Source: Lycium barbarum (Eukaryota; Streptophyta; Magnoliopsida; Solanales; Solanaceae). From it: 64,000 bases of DNA. Made by a program: the position numbers and the translations under genes. The stretch lies in assembly GCF_019175385.1 (NCBI RefSeq), contig NC_083345.1, forward strand, positions 44,042,098 through 44,106,097. Direction: 5' to 3'. Shown here piece by piece: positions 1 through 11,192 of this stretch; the first letter of the stretch is position 1; each line of letters begins with the position of its first letter. The notes under the pieces were generated by a model. That model worked only from the letters and a program-made list of their open reading frames with translations, made no database searches and had not been told where the DNA came from.

Positions 1-209
1 GGATTCCCAGGGTGTGAACCTCTTACTGATGTAATAGATGGCTCTCTCTTTCTTGCATGTTTCGTCATTTTGTGCCAACATGAACCCAAAAGCATTTTTT
101 GATACCGATATGTATAGCAGCAAAGGACTTCCCGGTCTTGCGAGACTAAAATGGGTGGATTTGACGGGTATCTCTTGATTGCGTCAAAGTCTAACTAACA
201 GTCTTCTAT
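1..209 (-). pseudogene. RNase H start of Ogre-type pol, cut by window edge
   Basis: Translated on the - strand this stretch matches the beginning of a Ty3 RNase H domain. One frame reads PLLLYISVSKNAFGFMLAQN and then ERAIYYISKRF, the usual pattern in Tat/Ogre elements. It is in a different frame from the RT that precedes it on the - strand, so at least one indel lies near position 200. The rest of RNase H and the integrase are outside the window. Confidence 0.6.
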
Positions 210-1260
210 TCATTTAGTTAGAGCGTCTTTCTTGAGGAGTTTGAGGATTGGTTCTATAATCACTGTGGACTGGGCAATAAAGCGACCAATGTAATTCAAC
301 CTCTCTAAGAAGCTCATGGCCTCTTTCTTCGTTCTTGGCGGTAGGAGTTCTTGGATTTCTTTGATCTTGGTAGGATCCAATTCGATACCACGACGACTAA
401 CTATGAATCCTAGTAATTTTCCGACAGGCACTCCAAATGCGCATTTTGCAAGATTCAACTTCAAATCGTACTTGCGGAATATGTCAAAGAATCTTCTTAA
501 ATGTTCGAGGTGCTGCTCACCCACTCGGGATTTGATGATGACATCATCCGCATACACCTCAATTTCTATATGCATCATATCAAGAAAGATGGCGGTCATC
601 GCCCTTATGTAAGTGGCGCCGGCGTTCTTGAGTCCAAAATGCATCACCCGATAATGATACACTCCGCACGATGTGATGAACGTCGTCTTTTGAGAATCTT
701 CTTCATCCATCAGTATCTGATGATAGCCCGTGTAGCAATCCACAAAAGATTGCACCTCATGCTTAGCGCAGTTATCAATGAGTATGTGAATGTTTGGGAG
801 TGGAAAATTATCCTTTGGGCTAGTGCGGTTAAGATCACGATAGTCCACCCAAATTCTTATTTTCCCATCTTTCTTTGGTACCAGAACTGTGTTGGCTAAC
901 CATGTCGGGTAGGGTGTCACCGCAACGACTCCTGACTAAATCTGTTTTTCTAATTCATTAATTCGGATGCTGACATCAGACTTAGGCTGCCTGATTTTCT
1001 GTTTTGCCGGGGCAAATCCTTTAAGGATCGGCAACCTATGGGCAAGAATTTTCGTACTAAAACCTGGCATATCGGCGTACGAACAAGCGAAAAAATCTTC
1101 ATATTCTTTCAATAAACTCTGATACCCTTCTTTCTCAGTTTCTGTCAAATGTACACTTATTCTAGTTTCTCGAACCAACTCCTTATTTCCTAGATTAACT
1201 GTCTCTGTTTCCTCTAGATTTGGTGTTGGTCTGTTCTCGTATTATTCTTTGACATCTATC
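210..1260 (-). pseudogene. Reverse transcriptase of Ogre/Tat-type element
   Basis: The longest open part (210-920) has the RT core: NTVLVPKKDGKIR, LPNIHILID, the GYHQI block, and the catalytic box YADDVIIKS around residue 122. The segment 936-1260 supplies the N-terminal part (EYEDFFACSYADMPG). An in-frame stop near 936 separates the two, and a TAA near 1240 lies further upstream. YADD rather than YVDD or FIDD, followed by VIIKS, is typical of the Tat/Ogre branch. The product would copy element RNA into DNA in cytoplasmic particles, but no intact polyprotein can be read here. The frame also breaks towards RNase H. Confidence 0.8.
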
Positions 1261-1339
1261 AACCCTTCTGGTTCAGTTATCCCTTCTTCTTGATCGTCAT
1301 TTTGTTCGTCGTCGTTTTTACTTGTTTTGTAACATGTCA

Positions 1340-1660
1340 TGACATTATTTGTGGCCTTTGTACTATTAATATAAAACATAACAACACATTTATTAATCAT
1401 GTAAAAGTAATTTTAATTACGTATTTATATATAATCACATATTTATATAGGTGAAGTAAAGCGATTTTATCTTATTGTAAACTTTGAGGCGTTTTCTTAA
1501 AATTTAGAAGAGCGATACAAACTGTGATCCTGACTCGGAATGGAACATCGAGCCATTTTCATTATTTAACAACACGTAAATAAAAAACATGAAAATCCTA
1601 TAAGTCGTTCCTCAAAGCCGGCTTTCGCCGTTTTTCTGAAAATGAGCATTCTTTCTACCG
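1340..1660 (-). other. Intron-like AT-rich spacer between protease and RT
   Basis: This stretch has stops in all - strand frames and is AT-rich, especially 1370-1480. It separates a protease-side linker that reads openly down to about 1660 from an RT-side exon that reads openly from about 1355. Ogre elements are known to carry an intron between protease and RT in their gag-pol gene, and the position fits. A GT lies at 1657-1658 and several AG candidates near 1356, but the phases do not join cleanly, so the exact splice sites are uncertain. Confidence 0.45.
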
Positions 1661-2543
1661 CAGAGTGAATAACGGGATAGAAGTCCATCCGTTTGTTGTC
1701 CCTCCTGGTTCAGCATGGCGAATCTTTAATGCTTCAAAGCATTCTTCAATGATGGCTACGCATTCTTCTTCCCAAAACAACGTCCTTAAACCCTCTTCTG
1801 GATCTTCGTTGTTGTGACCCAATGGGCATGTTGTAAACGACTAGTACAGATGCGAGAATGGCTTTCTCATTTCAACGGGGCCTCTTGGTCCATATTCTTC
1901 TTCTTCTGTCTCACATGGATCGTATCCAACCCCAAACCGATACTTCCCATGTTTGATACTCACTGGTTTTCTGATTCCTTATAAGTTCTTTCCCGAGCTC
2001 AAACCCACTCCTTATCATAGTTGTAGCAACCATTTTATAGACCAGTGGCATACAGATATCTTCATCATCTCCCCTACGATCTATCATGGGTAGTTCAACG
2101 GTGTGAAAATCAGCACCAACTAATGACTTCTCTATGACTGATATAGAGTTGTCCGGATAGTTGTGGACGCTTCCTTTACCGTGAATCAAAACTTCTTGAT
2201 CACCCCATATGAATTTGAGAGACTGTTGTAACGAAGCTGCTACAATTCTGGCGGCGTGCAACCATGGTCAGCCTAACAATAGGTTATAGCTTATTTTGAT
2301 GTCTATGATGACGAACTCCACTACGAACTCCGCAGGGCCTATTTGTATGTGTAGATCTATTTCTCCAATTGCGTCGTTGGTTGCGCCATCATAAGCTTTT
2401 ACGTTGGTTCGACTCTGACGGATCTTGCCAACATCATATCTAAGTTGCTTCAAAGTCGTCACGGGGCACACATTCAACCCAGCTCCTCCATCAATCAGCA
2501 CTTGAGGAATAATCTTGTCACGACACTTGACTGTTATGTGCAA
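1661..2543 (-). pseudogene. Aspartic protease and C-terminal linker of Ogre-type gag-pro
   Basis: The 2268-2543 frame carries the retroviral-type aspartic protease: VLIDGGAGLNVCP holds the active-site Asp, followed by flap-like and ISYNLLLG segments. A TGA at 2268-2270 interrupts LLG-PW, where Arg is usual in this family, so it probably arose from CGA. Reading resumes as HAARIVAASLQQ and continues (1911-2261). Further - strand frames down to about 1661 (GHNNEDPEEGLRTLF and nearby) continue the conserved linker. Broken remnant; confident of the family, not of the exact frame limits. Confidence 0.75.
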
Positions 2544-3145
2544 AGCCTTATGTAATTCTTACCCTCTCTTAGTAATTCATCATCATAAAATGATAGCCCA
2601 TGTGCTCGTACAACATACCCCACGATCTCAGCCAATGTTTCACTTGTAGTGTCGGCGGGCACTTAGACTTCATCCCAAGCTTTTATTAAAGCTAAGCGAT
2701 GTTGAGACGAACTGAGTAGCAATGACATTACCGATATCCTGGCAGGAGTTTTATGCAGGTGCTCAACAATCTAATAATCCTTGATTGGAATTTTCCTCCA
2801 GAAGTTTTCAGCTTCGCCTTCAGTGATTGGTCATTTATGAGGGTTCTCATGATGTGGTGCTTCGAGCACAGTTTCTTTTATAGCATAACTCCTTTCCGAC
2901 CTGGTCATACCTTGAACCACAACAACTATTTTTTTTTCTTTATTGATCATCATATGGTGCGGCGTTTTGATCACAAAGGGTGCATTCTCAACTAGTCCTG
3001 ATGTTTTGAGTATGAATGGGTTGTTATGAATTAGAGCGACTGTTGAGAGATATTTGAGCACGAAAGGTTCTCTTTTGGCTACAGCAAATGTCTCAGACTT
3101 CTTTGTCAAAGGGCTTAACACTTCTTTTCGCTCTTGTAAAGACAA
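2544..3145 (-). pseudogene. Gag-protease linker region of Ogre-type element
   Basis: The open part 2831-3145 includes VVVQGMTRSERSYA, and it continues past a stop as GEAENFWKKIPIKDYQIVEH and SVMSLLLSSSQHRLALIKAW. This run (a TRSGR-like box, an EEAEEFW-like box, then a Leu-rich helix) is the standard linker between gag and protease in Tat/Ogre polyproteins. No catalytic role is known for it. The frame is interrupted near 2831 and again at about 2560. Confidence 0.65.
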
Positions 3146-3205
3146 TGAGGCGACGGTGCTTTCTAATCCTTCAATATCTGGACGAATTATCGTCGGTCTC
3201 TCTTC

Positions 3206-4982
3206 TCATTCATCACCTCTTTCTATCATGTTAATTTGGTTCCCTCCATGCTTTGGGAGCGGATTTGTGTCCGCATTTAGAGGTGTTGGTTCCAGAATAA
3301 GCTCATGATTATCAATCATATCCTGTATTTTGTGTCTTAAGTTTATGCAATATTTGGTGGCATGGGCAACTTGGTTAGAATGGTAGGTGCAAGTGAAATT
3401 TGGCATGTACCATCGATCCATGGGATTGGCAGGTTTCGGTGGAACAATGCTCATTCGCCCGGCATCTCTTAGCTTGGAAAATAATCTTGTCCTTGATTCT
3501 GGAAAAGGAGTGAATGCTCTCATAGGTTTCTTTTGGGGTGCCTCATAGTTTGCCAGAGGAGGCTGATTTTGGAAAGTCTGGTTTTGTGGGGCTTGTTATT
3601 GGCATTCGATAATTTGGTCGTGAAGCTCGATTGTTTGGTGCTGGTATTTGATAATTTGGTTGTGGAGCTTGGTAGCCAGGTTGTGCGTAGCACACAGACA
3701 TTAGGCTATATTGGGTTGAAGTGGTTATATAGTTGGTTGGTGGAGGTGATTGATAGTTATATGGGTTTTTATGGGTCATCTCTTTTTCTCGGCTTTTCAG
3801 GCTAGTAGTTCTAGAAACATAGGCTATATCTTCTCTTTTATTTTTGCCACCTGTAGAGCCAGATGCACCTGCTCTATTTAGTACACTAACAATCCTGCCG
3901 GTCTTGAGGCCATCTTCGATATCTTCCCCAACGACGTCTAAATCTGCAAAGGAACTCCCTTTCATAGTTATCATTTTGTCAAAGCAATCAGCTTTTTGAT
4001 ACCATAAGAATGCGGCTACCAACTCAGCTTCAGTCATAGGTGGTTGCACACGTGCCGCTTCTTCTCTCCTGCAACTAGCATATTATCAATAGGTTTCAGT
4101 CAATTTCGGGTGAATTTTCTCCAATGAGAAGTGATCAGGCACATTTTCCACATTGAAGCGGAATATTTCCGTGAATGAACTTTCCATTTCTTCCCATGTT
4201 TTCCATCGGCTAATGTCTTGAGAGATAAACCATTCTATAGTTGTTCCTGACAGACTTCGACTAAACAACCTTTTCCGCCATTTCCAACCAACTAGTCACA
4301 GTAAGCCCTCAAGTGGGCTCTAGGATTGCCCGACCCATTGATCAAATTTTGGAATTTTAAAGCCTTCAGGCAGACCCAGGTCTGGATGTATGCACAAATC
4401 AGAGTATCTTAACTCCTCTTTAGTTTCAGAGCCATGTTCCAGTTCAGCAATTTTCTTCCCCATTTCCTTTTCGATCTTGTCTATTCTTGCTTCAAAGAAC
4501 ATTTCCATGTTCTCTAGTTCTGGCGAAGAGTCAATATAGGTGACATGGTATTGAAAAGTGACATTTGGTTGTACGGGATGAATCACAGGAACTCCTGTTG
4601 CCCGAGGGGCATGATAAGCATTTGTGTTTGCAACGTGAGCGGGCGTTTGAAAAGCTGGGATTTGGTGGTAGGAATCCCCCACATGGATGGTATTTCGGCG
4701 TAGTGGAGTTTGAAAAGTAGCCCCAGTCTAGGTTTGTGGTAAATGGTCAGGAATTGGTAAATCCAGATTTGGAAAACTGGGTGGAGGTCTCCTAGCCTCA
4801 GCATTAGTAGCATTTTCCTTTTCGGCCCTTAAGCGGTCCGCTTCTTCTCTAACTTCAGCTAATTGTCTCATTAGCAGGCTAACAACCTCTTCCACAAGCA
4901 TTCCAGCTACGTCAGTTGTTGGGGTACCCTCGCCTAAAGCAGTCCTGTTCGGTGGCGGAGTATTAGGCATGTTTTCTTCTTG
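3206..4982 (-). pseudogene. Gag of Ogre-type element, several frame breaks
   Basis: Pieces at 4728-4970, 4320-4682, 4086-4268, 3543-4049 and 3206-3523 together form a gag. The likely start is the Met at 4970 (MPNTPPPNRTALGEG). A coiled-coil-like stretch follows (LAEVREEADRLRAEKE), then capsid-type sequence (SLSGTTIEWFISQD), then a Pro/Tyr/Gln/Asn-rich segment. The C-terminal zinc-finger-like motif is CTYHSNQVAHATKYC, followed by INLRHKIQDMID. Gag forms the virus-like particle. Stops and frame changes between each piece make this a pseudogene. Confidence 0.75.
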
Positions 4983-5569
4983 AGGGTTTAAGGACGCTGC
5001 GACAGCTTTTGATCGAGTAACTGGTGCCAGCGAATCAACCCCTGTCTATAAGAGAAACCAACTCAAAAGCTCCCAAGTTAGCGTTACATTTAAGCATGGA
5101 ACACAAAATATCACATTGTTTGCAGTTTATAGCACATAGAATCATACATTTTATTTCAACTCTTGACTGATTCGCATTCCAAGGGTATTTTGGTCTTTTT
5201 GTTTTTTAGGAATATTGATTTTTTAGTAAGTGGTTTGTATGGTTGATTTGCTTCTACCCATCCTATACTAAGGGGGATTTAGATTTTTATTATAAAAAGG
5301 TCTAGTCTTAAATAGATAGCCTATATATCCCATCAAAGGGAAATCAGGTCCATCCGTAGTTCAGGCATACACAGAAAAGATGTTTTCCTATGCTACTCGA
5401 AACTTATTTTTTCTACCCTGACCAAGCCTTAGTTCCCACGTATCCCCAACGGGACATCAAGTCGGCGTCGATTCTTTTACACAAAAAGGGAAAGGGATAC
5501 TCTATCTTATTGAAAGCAGTAAAGGGATACTTATGTTTTTCTACCCAACCATACTAAGCAGGTCTTCAT
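4983..5569. other. Spacer inside Ogre element, no gene seen
   Basis: Between the gag start and the zinc-finger-like remnants there is no convincing reading frame on either strand. It is presumably a leader or an internal untranslated region of the element. I recognise nothing else in it. Confidence 0.4.
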
Positions 5570-6560
5570 TGTATTCTTCATCTCCATCTTCTATCCTTGT
5601 CCTCCCGCGATAATCCAAACATGGCCTTCATTTATGAGGCGTTCCAGTTCAAGCTTGAAATCCACACATTCTTCATTGTCGTGGCCAGGCGGCCATGGTG
5701 ATACACGCAAACCCTTTCTCTTGGAGATCCTGGGCAACCCTGATAGGCTTGCGGCACTGCTCTTACCTTCTTCACACTACATTGTACGGAGTGAATCCTA
5801 GCGTATGACTCTTCGAATTTGGAAAAGTCGCTTCTCTAGAACCTAACCTTTGATATCCTTTCTGGACAGTTTCTTCCTTGGTCATGAGTCAAGAGAGTGG
5901 GGTCCCCACAGTTGGCTAATGCTCCCTTGGTTAATCCATTGGATAAGCTTCCTTTCCAATGCTCCGCACTCATTAGCTGTATGACCTGACTGACTTCGGT
6001 GGTAGAGACACTTTCTGTAGATCATAGAAGGAGCGCATGGTGGAAACAGATTTGGGCTTTGTGTATACACTCCAAAGCTCCCCAAATTCTCCAAGAGTTC
6101 TTGTTTAGACAACTCTATTAGTGTACCCCAATTGTACGATCTTGTGCCTTTAAGAACAATTGTGCACAAAACAGGAGGCTCTTCGAGCTAAGATTCACAC
6201 GGGTCTCCATAGACTTTCAGATTGGGGATAAGTAATTCATCATCTCCATATGGTATGGGGTCAAGCCCTTCTTGTTGACCAAGTGGGACATAACTCCCAA
6301 GTGGAGCTTCAGGTGTGTTTCCCTGTTTTACTCGATTGGCAGGGTATTGCAATGTTAGTTCCTCAATATAAGCCAGGAGAGTTTCTGCTTCTTTCATTTT
6401 TTCATTGGCTGACTTAGTGGTTTGTACAACCTCTTTCATTTTAGCAGTGGCTAAGGCCATTCTATTGTCCTATTGTCGGTTTTTCTCACTTGTTGCTTCC
6501 GTGTTCTCGTCGTCATTGACTAGGTTGACGTAAGGTGAAGTTGCACTCATGCTCTCTAGA
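5570..6560 (-). pseudogene. Ogre/Tat accessory ORF remnant with gag-like zinc-finger motifs
   Basis: An ATG near 6550 starts a short open run (MSATSPYVNLVNDDENTEAT), which passes a stop into a coiled-coil-like segment (6188-6460: KSANEKMKEAETLLAYIEEL). Segment 5882-6169 ends with CLYHRSQSGHTANECGALER, and another frame at 5600-5720 reads GHDNEECVDFKLELERLI. Both resemble the C-x-Y-H ... GH ... C ... L ... LI motif at the gag C-terminus (3206-3523). This may be a second gag-like module or an old duplication; I cannot assign a function. Confidence 0.5.
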
Positions 6561-6909
6561 GTCTCTATTTCCTATTAGCAAATCAACTTTTTAAAAGTGG
6601 AGATATATTTGTTTTAGGGTTTATTTTCTTTGGTTTTTCTTTTGGGTAGTGACCGGAATGTGGACCAATCAAGAGTTTCAACAATATATATGATTTTCAC
6701 ACAAAGCAGTTATATCAAATAAGCATTTAGGTAATATATAATTTGCTTTCCTATACCTCGTTGCTCCAAGGCTACTAGCGTATGAAGCAAAATTGCACCA
6801 TATGTAAAACAAATGTATTGTTCCCAAAAATAAAATCCTAGTGCTTTTCATTAATAATATTTTCCCAAGGGGGATTACAGAGCTGTTTTTTTTAAAGTAA
6901 ATGCAATAA
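6561..6909. other. AT-rich spacer, no gene seen
   Basis: This segment lies between the upstream ORF and the accessory remnant. It has no supported coding frame; the reading frames present are AT-rich and without recognisable motifs. Confidence 0.4.
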
Positions 6910-8423
6910 TCAGAAAAAGTCCATTCCACGGACGGAAATCTGCTCCCTATCATCTCGTGTCTTCTTCGCCCTTCGAAGGGCGGACTGAATGGCTACATGG
7001 TCTCGCATCAATGTTGTCCCAATCCACTGACCCCTCTGATCGTCAGTCAATGACGCCCTCGTATCTATGGCTTCCTTAACAAAAGTGTCAAGCCATTCCA
7101 AGCTCTTTAATGAAGCATCTGCCTCGTCTGTCAAACTCTTAATTATCTCTTGATCATATTCTATCTTTGCTTGATGATCCATTTCTCTTCCTTCTATTCG
7201 TTGTTTCATTCTTCTAACTTGAATTGCATTCACGGCTTCCCTATTCTCGGGAAATTTGTACAGATACGGTCCCGGAGTGCTAGTACCAGCTATCTCAGCC
7301 CTAAGCCACTCATAGTAGTTTTCTTCATGACTTAGATCATTTGGATCTTCATCAATCTTATCTTCCTTTTCACATTCTTCCAATCTTTCTGAGCATCTTT
7401 TATACCCTCGATGCGACCTTCTTCATAATCTCGTACGAACTCTCCCATATTACCCATATTCGGAATAACCTGTCTCATACCAAACTGTTTAAGTACACTC
7501 CGTAGCGCGTAGGGTATGATCCCCCTGATGCCCATAAGCGGTAGATATGGACGCCTACGGCTTTTAACACAAACAGTCTTAGAATGAAAATCAAGTACCC
7601 TCCACCTGATATGTTCTTCTCTTAGTCTGGAAAAGATGTGAGCCCATTCTCTTTTATCTTGAACCCCACAAGGCCTAGCAGCGACTCCCAAGTCATCCTC
7701 TCTCAGGGTCGGATCTCGGCGGGTAGATAAACCGCTCCTATCTAAATGCTTAAGTATCCACCATTGGACTAAAAGGTCGCAACCCTGGAAATAGTAACAA
7801 TGGTTGCGGCATTCATTGTAACTCCCCTAAGAACAGCATGGGCAACAAAGACAAGTTTGGTGTCAATAGTTAGGGAGGCATTTAGTGGAAATACCATTGT
7901 TCCCAGTAGACAGGTGATAAAGGCTAGTGTTTAGTTAGCTTCCCAGGATTGGAATAAGTAAAACTCAAGGATGTGATTTTCATACCCCCTGTTTGGATGA
8001 ATACCTCCCATATAACTTTCTAAATGCTATAGTGGGTCCCTGTGCCCAATCGTCTTTGTTAACAGCAAACATGTCTTTGATTTCTTTTGGGGTAGGTTTG
8101 TCAGGGATAAGGATATTTTGAGCTAATTTCTTTTTGGATCTGTTAGCGCTTCTTACGCTTTCCAAGACATCTCTAATCTCTTCTAAAGTGGGAGTCATCT
8201 CTATCTCTCCAAATCTAAACACCATTCTGTCGTTGTCCCAATAACTAGTGATAATCTCTAGTAGACCCGAATCCCCAGTCATATCCATCAATGAAGGTAG
8301 ATGCCCTATACAACCCTTTATCCCTTTCCTCTGATCATTAGTCAAACCTTCCCACCACATCACTAAACCTGGTGGTGGACCCACAATCATATCAAACTGC
8401 ATATCTGGAGACATGCAAGACAA
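6910..8423 (-). pseudogene. Extra upstream ORF (ORF1) of Ogre-type element
   Basis: The start is ATG at 8423 (MSCMSPDMQFDMIVG). The N-terminal part has WWEGLTNDQRKGIKGCIGHL and FRFGEIEMTPTLEEIRDVL, which resembles the plant-mobile-domain family (FGEMTPTLEDV-like). It continues at 7332-7691 (RRRPYLPLMGIRGIIPYALR) in the same frame after stops, and at 6910-7383 in another frame, with an overlap of about 50 bases that marks a frameshift near 7350. The last piece is acidic and helical (LSHEENYYEWLRAEIAG). Ogre elements are defined partly by such an ORF of unknown function upstream of gag. This copy is broken. Confidence 0.7.
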
Positions 8424-9094
8424 AACACTGTTAGTTCCCCATCCCCAGGAACATCAATTTATTTCACATATTGTCACGACCCAACCGGAGGGCCGCGACG
8501 GGCACCCGATGCTAACCCACCCGGCACCTCTTATCATACTTTCACATTTATCTCTAGGTGATCCACATAGCTAATTCATATTTTCTATCCATCAACCATA
8601 CTAATCCCATTGGACAACAATACATTTATATCATCATTATTAATTATGCCCATAGCAATGTACATAAGCCGACGAGGCTAACAAAATGATATCCAAAATA
8701 TAGGCCGACAAGGCCAAACACATCTAACTATATACACATGTCTACCAGCCTCTAAGGAGAGTATGTCATATCATATAGGCGGGACGGGACCCCGCTATAC
8801 CCATAAATATGTACACAAAAGAATCAATACCAAAAGCTGCAGCTCCGAATGAAATGGAGCTCCGCTATGTAGTCCCTGAGTAATAAAGTTATGGATCAAG
8901 TCTGTCTCCCTGTCCACCTGCGGGCATGACGCAGCGTCCACAAACAATGTACTGAGTATGTAAAGCATGATCAATATCATTATGAAAGCATAATAGACAA
9001 CATAGAAATAGCATAGGATGAGAGATAGTAGTATCATCGTCATAAGCACTTACTTGCTTCTCATGGGGACTTTCCATTTCTAATGCGAGATTGT

Positions 9095-9250
9095 GTTCAT
9101 ACATCCGTATTCGTATTCGTACTCATATCCGTACTCACTTACATTTCGTATCCATAGTCGTATTCATATACATATTCTTATTCGTATTCGTATCATATTC
9201 GTATTCATACTCATATCTAAATCATATACATATCCACATCATATACATAG
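9095..9250. repeat. Degenerate hexanucleotide tract (CGTATT/CATATC)
   Basis: Inside the solo LTR the sequence runs through imperfect units such as CGTATT, CGTACT, CATATC and CATATA for about 150 bases. The apparent reading frames here (Ser/Tyr or Ile/Arg/His repeats) are artefacts of this tract. Confidence 0.75.
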
Positions 9251-9504
9251 CATACCTGACCACGAAGGTTCAGTATTTCATGTACCCGACCATGGCTAGG
9301 CTCGGTTATCATACATACCTGGCCAACCAAGGCTTCAGGGTTACATATACCTGGCCCTACCAAGGCTTCACGGTTATCCGTACCCAACTGCTGAGGTGCG
9401 CGTGCGTTACATAAATATATATATATTCTACCCGGCCATAAAGCTCGGGGTTCCATAATAGTCATACATAGACACATATACATAAAAGCTTATAAGCATC
9501 TTTA

Positions 9505-9600
9505 GCATCATTACTATTATCATCGCCATCATTATTATCATCACCATTATCGTCGTCATCATTATCGTTATCACTATTATCGTCGTTCATTACATCTATC
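9505..9600. repeat. Imperfect ATC/ATT trinucleotide tract
   Basis: Units of CAT, TAT and CGT repeat through this part of the solo LTR (CATCATTACTATTATCATCG and similar). Simple repeat; no coding meaning. Confidence 0.7.
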
Positions 9601-10554
9601 CCTATAGGATTACTCGTCATATGGGAATTTAGTACAATCATAACATATCGAGAATCATAAGCTTGGTAGCTTTTGAAGATAGAATCATTTGGAGGACATC
9701 ATAGGCTCATAGAAGAATAGATATTTGGCCAAAGAATCATGCCTTATGAAAGAAGGGTTAGCCTTACATACCTTTCCGTTCAACTATTCTATCACTTGCA
9801 TGTTCTCCTTCAATGCTCACGTTTCTACCTTCATTAGAGTTATACTATCATTAGAAAGTCGATAACTTAACATACATGACTAAAGCTTAGAGAGAATTGG
9901 ACAGCATTTCCTTTATTTATACGACTTCTTCCATATCATGCATCAACTCCCAAACATCAATCATAACATTTACAATATCATAACAATACCCTTTATTCAC
10001 ATACATTATCCTTACTCCTCAATTCACTTCCAATTCATCCATATTCATAGTCATAGCACACTATTATATCCACTCATATACAATGTCTATCCCATGTTCT
10101 TAATGTCATTTATAACATGATTATAATCATAACATATTAAGAATCATTACTCAACCCAAGCCATTACTCAAAAATGACACTATTCCCACATTCATGACCC
10201 ATTTTCTATCTCCTTCTACAATCCAAGTGTTTCAACTTCTAAATACCTTAAATAACATGGAAAGATCATAAAACTTACCTTAGATGTTGTAGGAATAAGC
10301 TTTGGATGGAAATACTTCACTTGAGTCAAAACTCTAGTTCATCTCCAATGAGATTTCTTGACTTGGATGATCTTTAATGAGTTTCTTACACTTGGTTTTC
10401 TTAGTTTGATGAAGTTGATCATAAATTTCTCTTGTGTTCTTGTAGATGAAGAGTGGAGAGGGTTTCTATAAAGTTCTTGAAGTGTTGGATGAAAAATGAA
10501 ATGAAATAATGACTTGGTCCCTTTTTAATAACGTGAAATCTGATCTGTCGGGAA

Positions 10555-10855
10555 AATTATACGGACACTTATACGGTCCGTATAAGTGACCGTGAAATCT
10601 CCCCTTTAATCACTCAATTTTGCGTCCATTATACGGTACTTTATACGGGTCGTATAATTTTATACGGTCTGTATAAGTGACCGTGAAATTACCTCTTCCA
10701 CATCTCGCCTCTGTGACCATTATACGGCACATTATACGGGACGTATAATTTTATACGGTCCGTATAAGTGACCGTATAATCTCACCAGTGAGGGACTTCA
10801 CTGTGACAATCCTACGGTCCATTATACGGACCGTATAATCGACCGTATAACTCAT
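10555..10855. repeat. Array of TTATACGG/CCGTATAA palindromes in LTR U3
   Basis: At least four blocks carry palindromic cores. Examples are ACTTATACGGTCCGTATAAG near 10565, closely related copies near 10655 and 10755, and ATTATACGGACCGTATAAT near 10820. Each is followed by GACCGT(A/G). The spacing is roughly 90 bases. Because the element is on the - strand, the array lies within the first 650 bases of U3, where LTR promoters reside. Confidence 0.8.
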
Positions 10856-11192
10856 CTTTTCACTAATCTTGTTCTTGTCACTTGGTTTGATCTCCAATCC
10901 TTATGGAACCTTCTTGACACTTGTTTATCACCTCATTAACAATCTAAGGGATGTTATAACTCTTCTCCAAAACATCATTAAATCATCATTAACTCGTTAC
11001 TCGTACTTTCTTTTCAATACCTATCGTATGCCTTGCCTTCTCTTGGCAAACTTCCTTCCCCTACCTCGAACGTCTTTGAAATCTTAATTAGGGTCATCAA
11101 ATATCGTTCCTTACTTATTGAAAAACCGTATACTCGTACTCTTCGTTAGTCTATTCACTGTGCATCAATGGAAAAATTTTCGAGGTGTAACA

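Larger units (their letters stand above)
8472..11192 (-). mobile_element. Solo LTR (2,721 bp) of a Tekay/Del-type Ty3 element
   Basis: It starts TGTCACGACCC at 8472 and ends GGTGTAACA at 11192, the same termini as the complete chromovirus LTRs at 42444-44840 and 50029-52425. The 5-bp direct repeat CATAT is at 8467-8471 and again at 11193-11197, a perfect target duplication. There is no PBS, PPT or coding sequence between or beside the ends, so this is a solo LTR left by LTR-LTR recombination. Orientation is inferred from similarity to the - strand chromovirus LTR. It lies between the PBS and ORF1 of the Ogre element and therefore inserted after it. Confidence 0.92.

Noticed and set aside
316..899. 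Open frames on the + strand opposite the Ogre RT
   Set aside because: They are antisense shadows of the RT frame at 210-920, with no domain of their own.
9091..9414. Long + strand frames rich in Ser/Tyr, Ile/Arg and His
   Set aside because: They come from the hexanucleotide tract inside the solo LTR.
10555..10855. Regularly spaced palindromes that might suggest a CRISPR array
   Set aside because: Plant LTR sequence; units are palindromic LTR motifs without unique spacers or cas genes.
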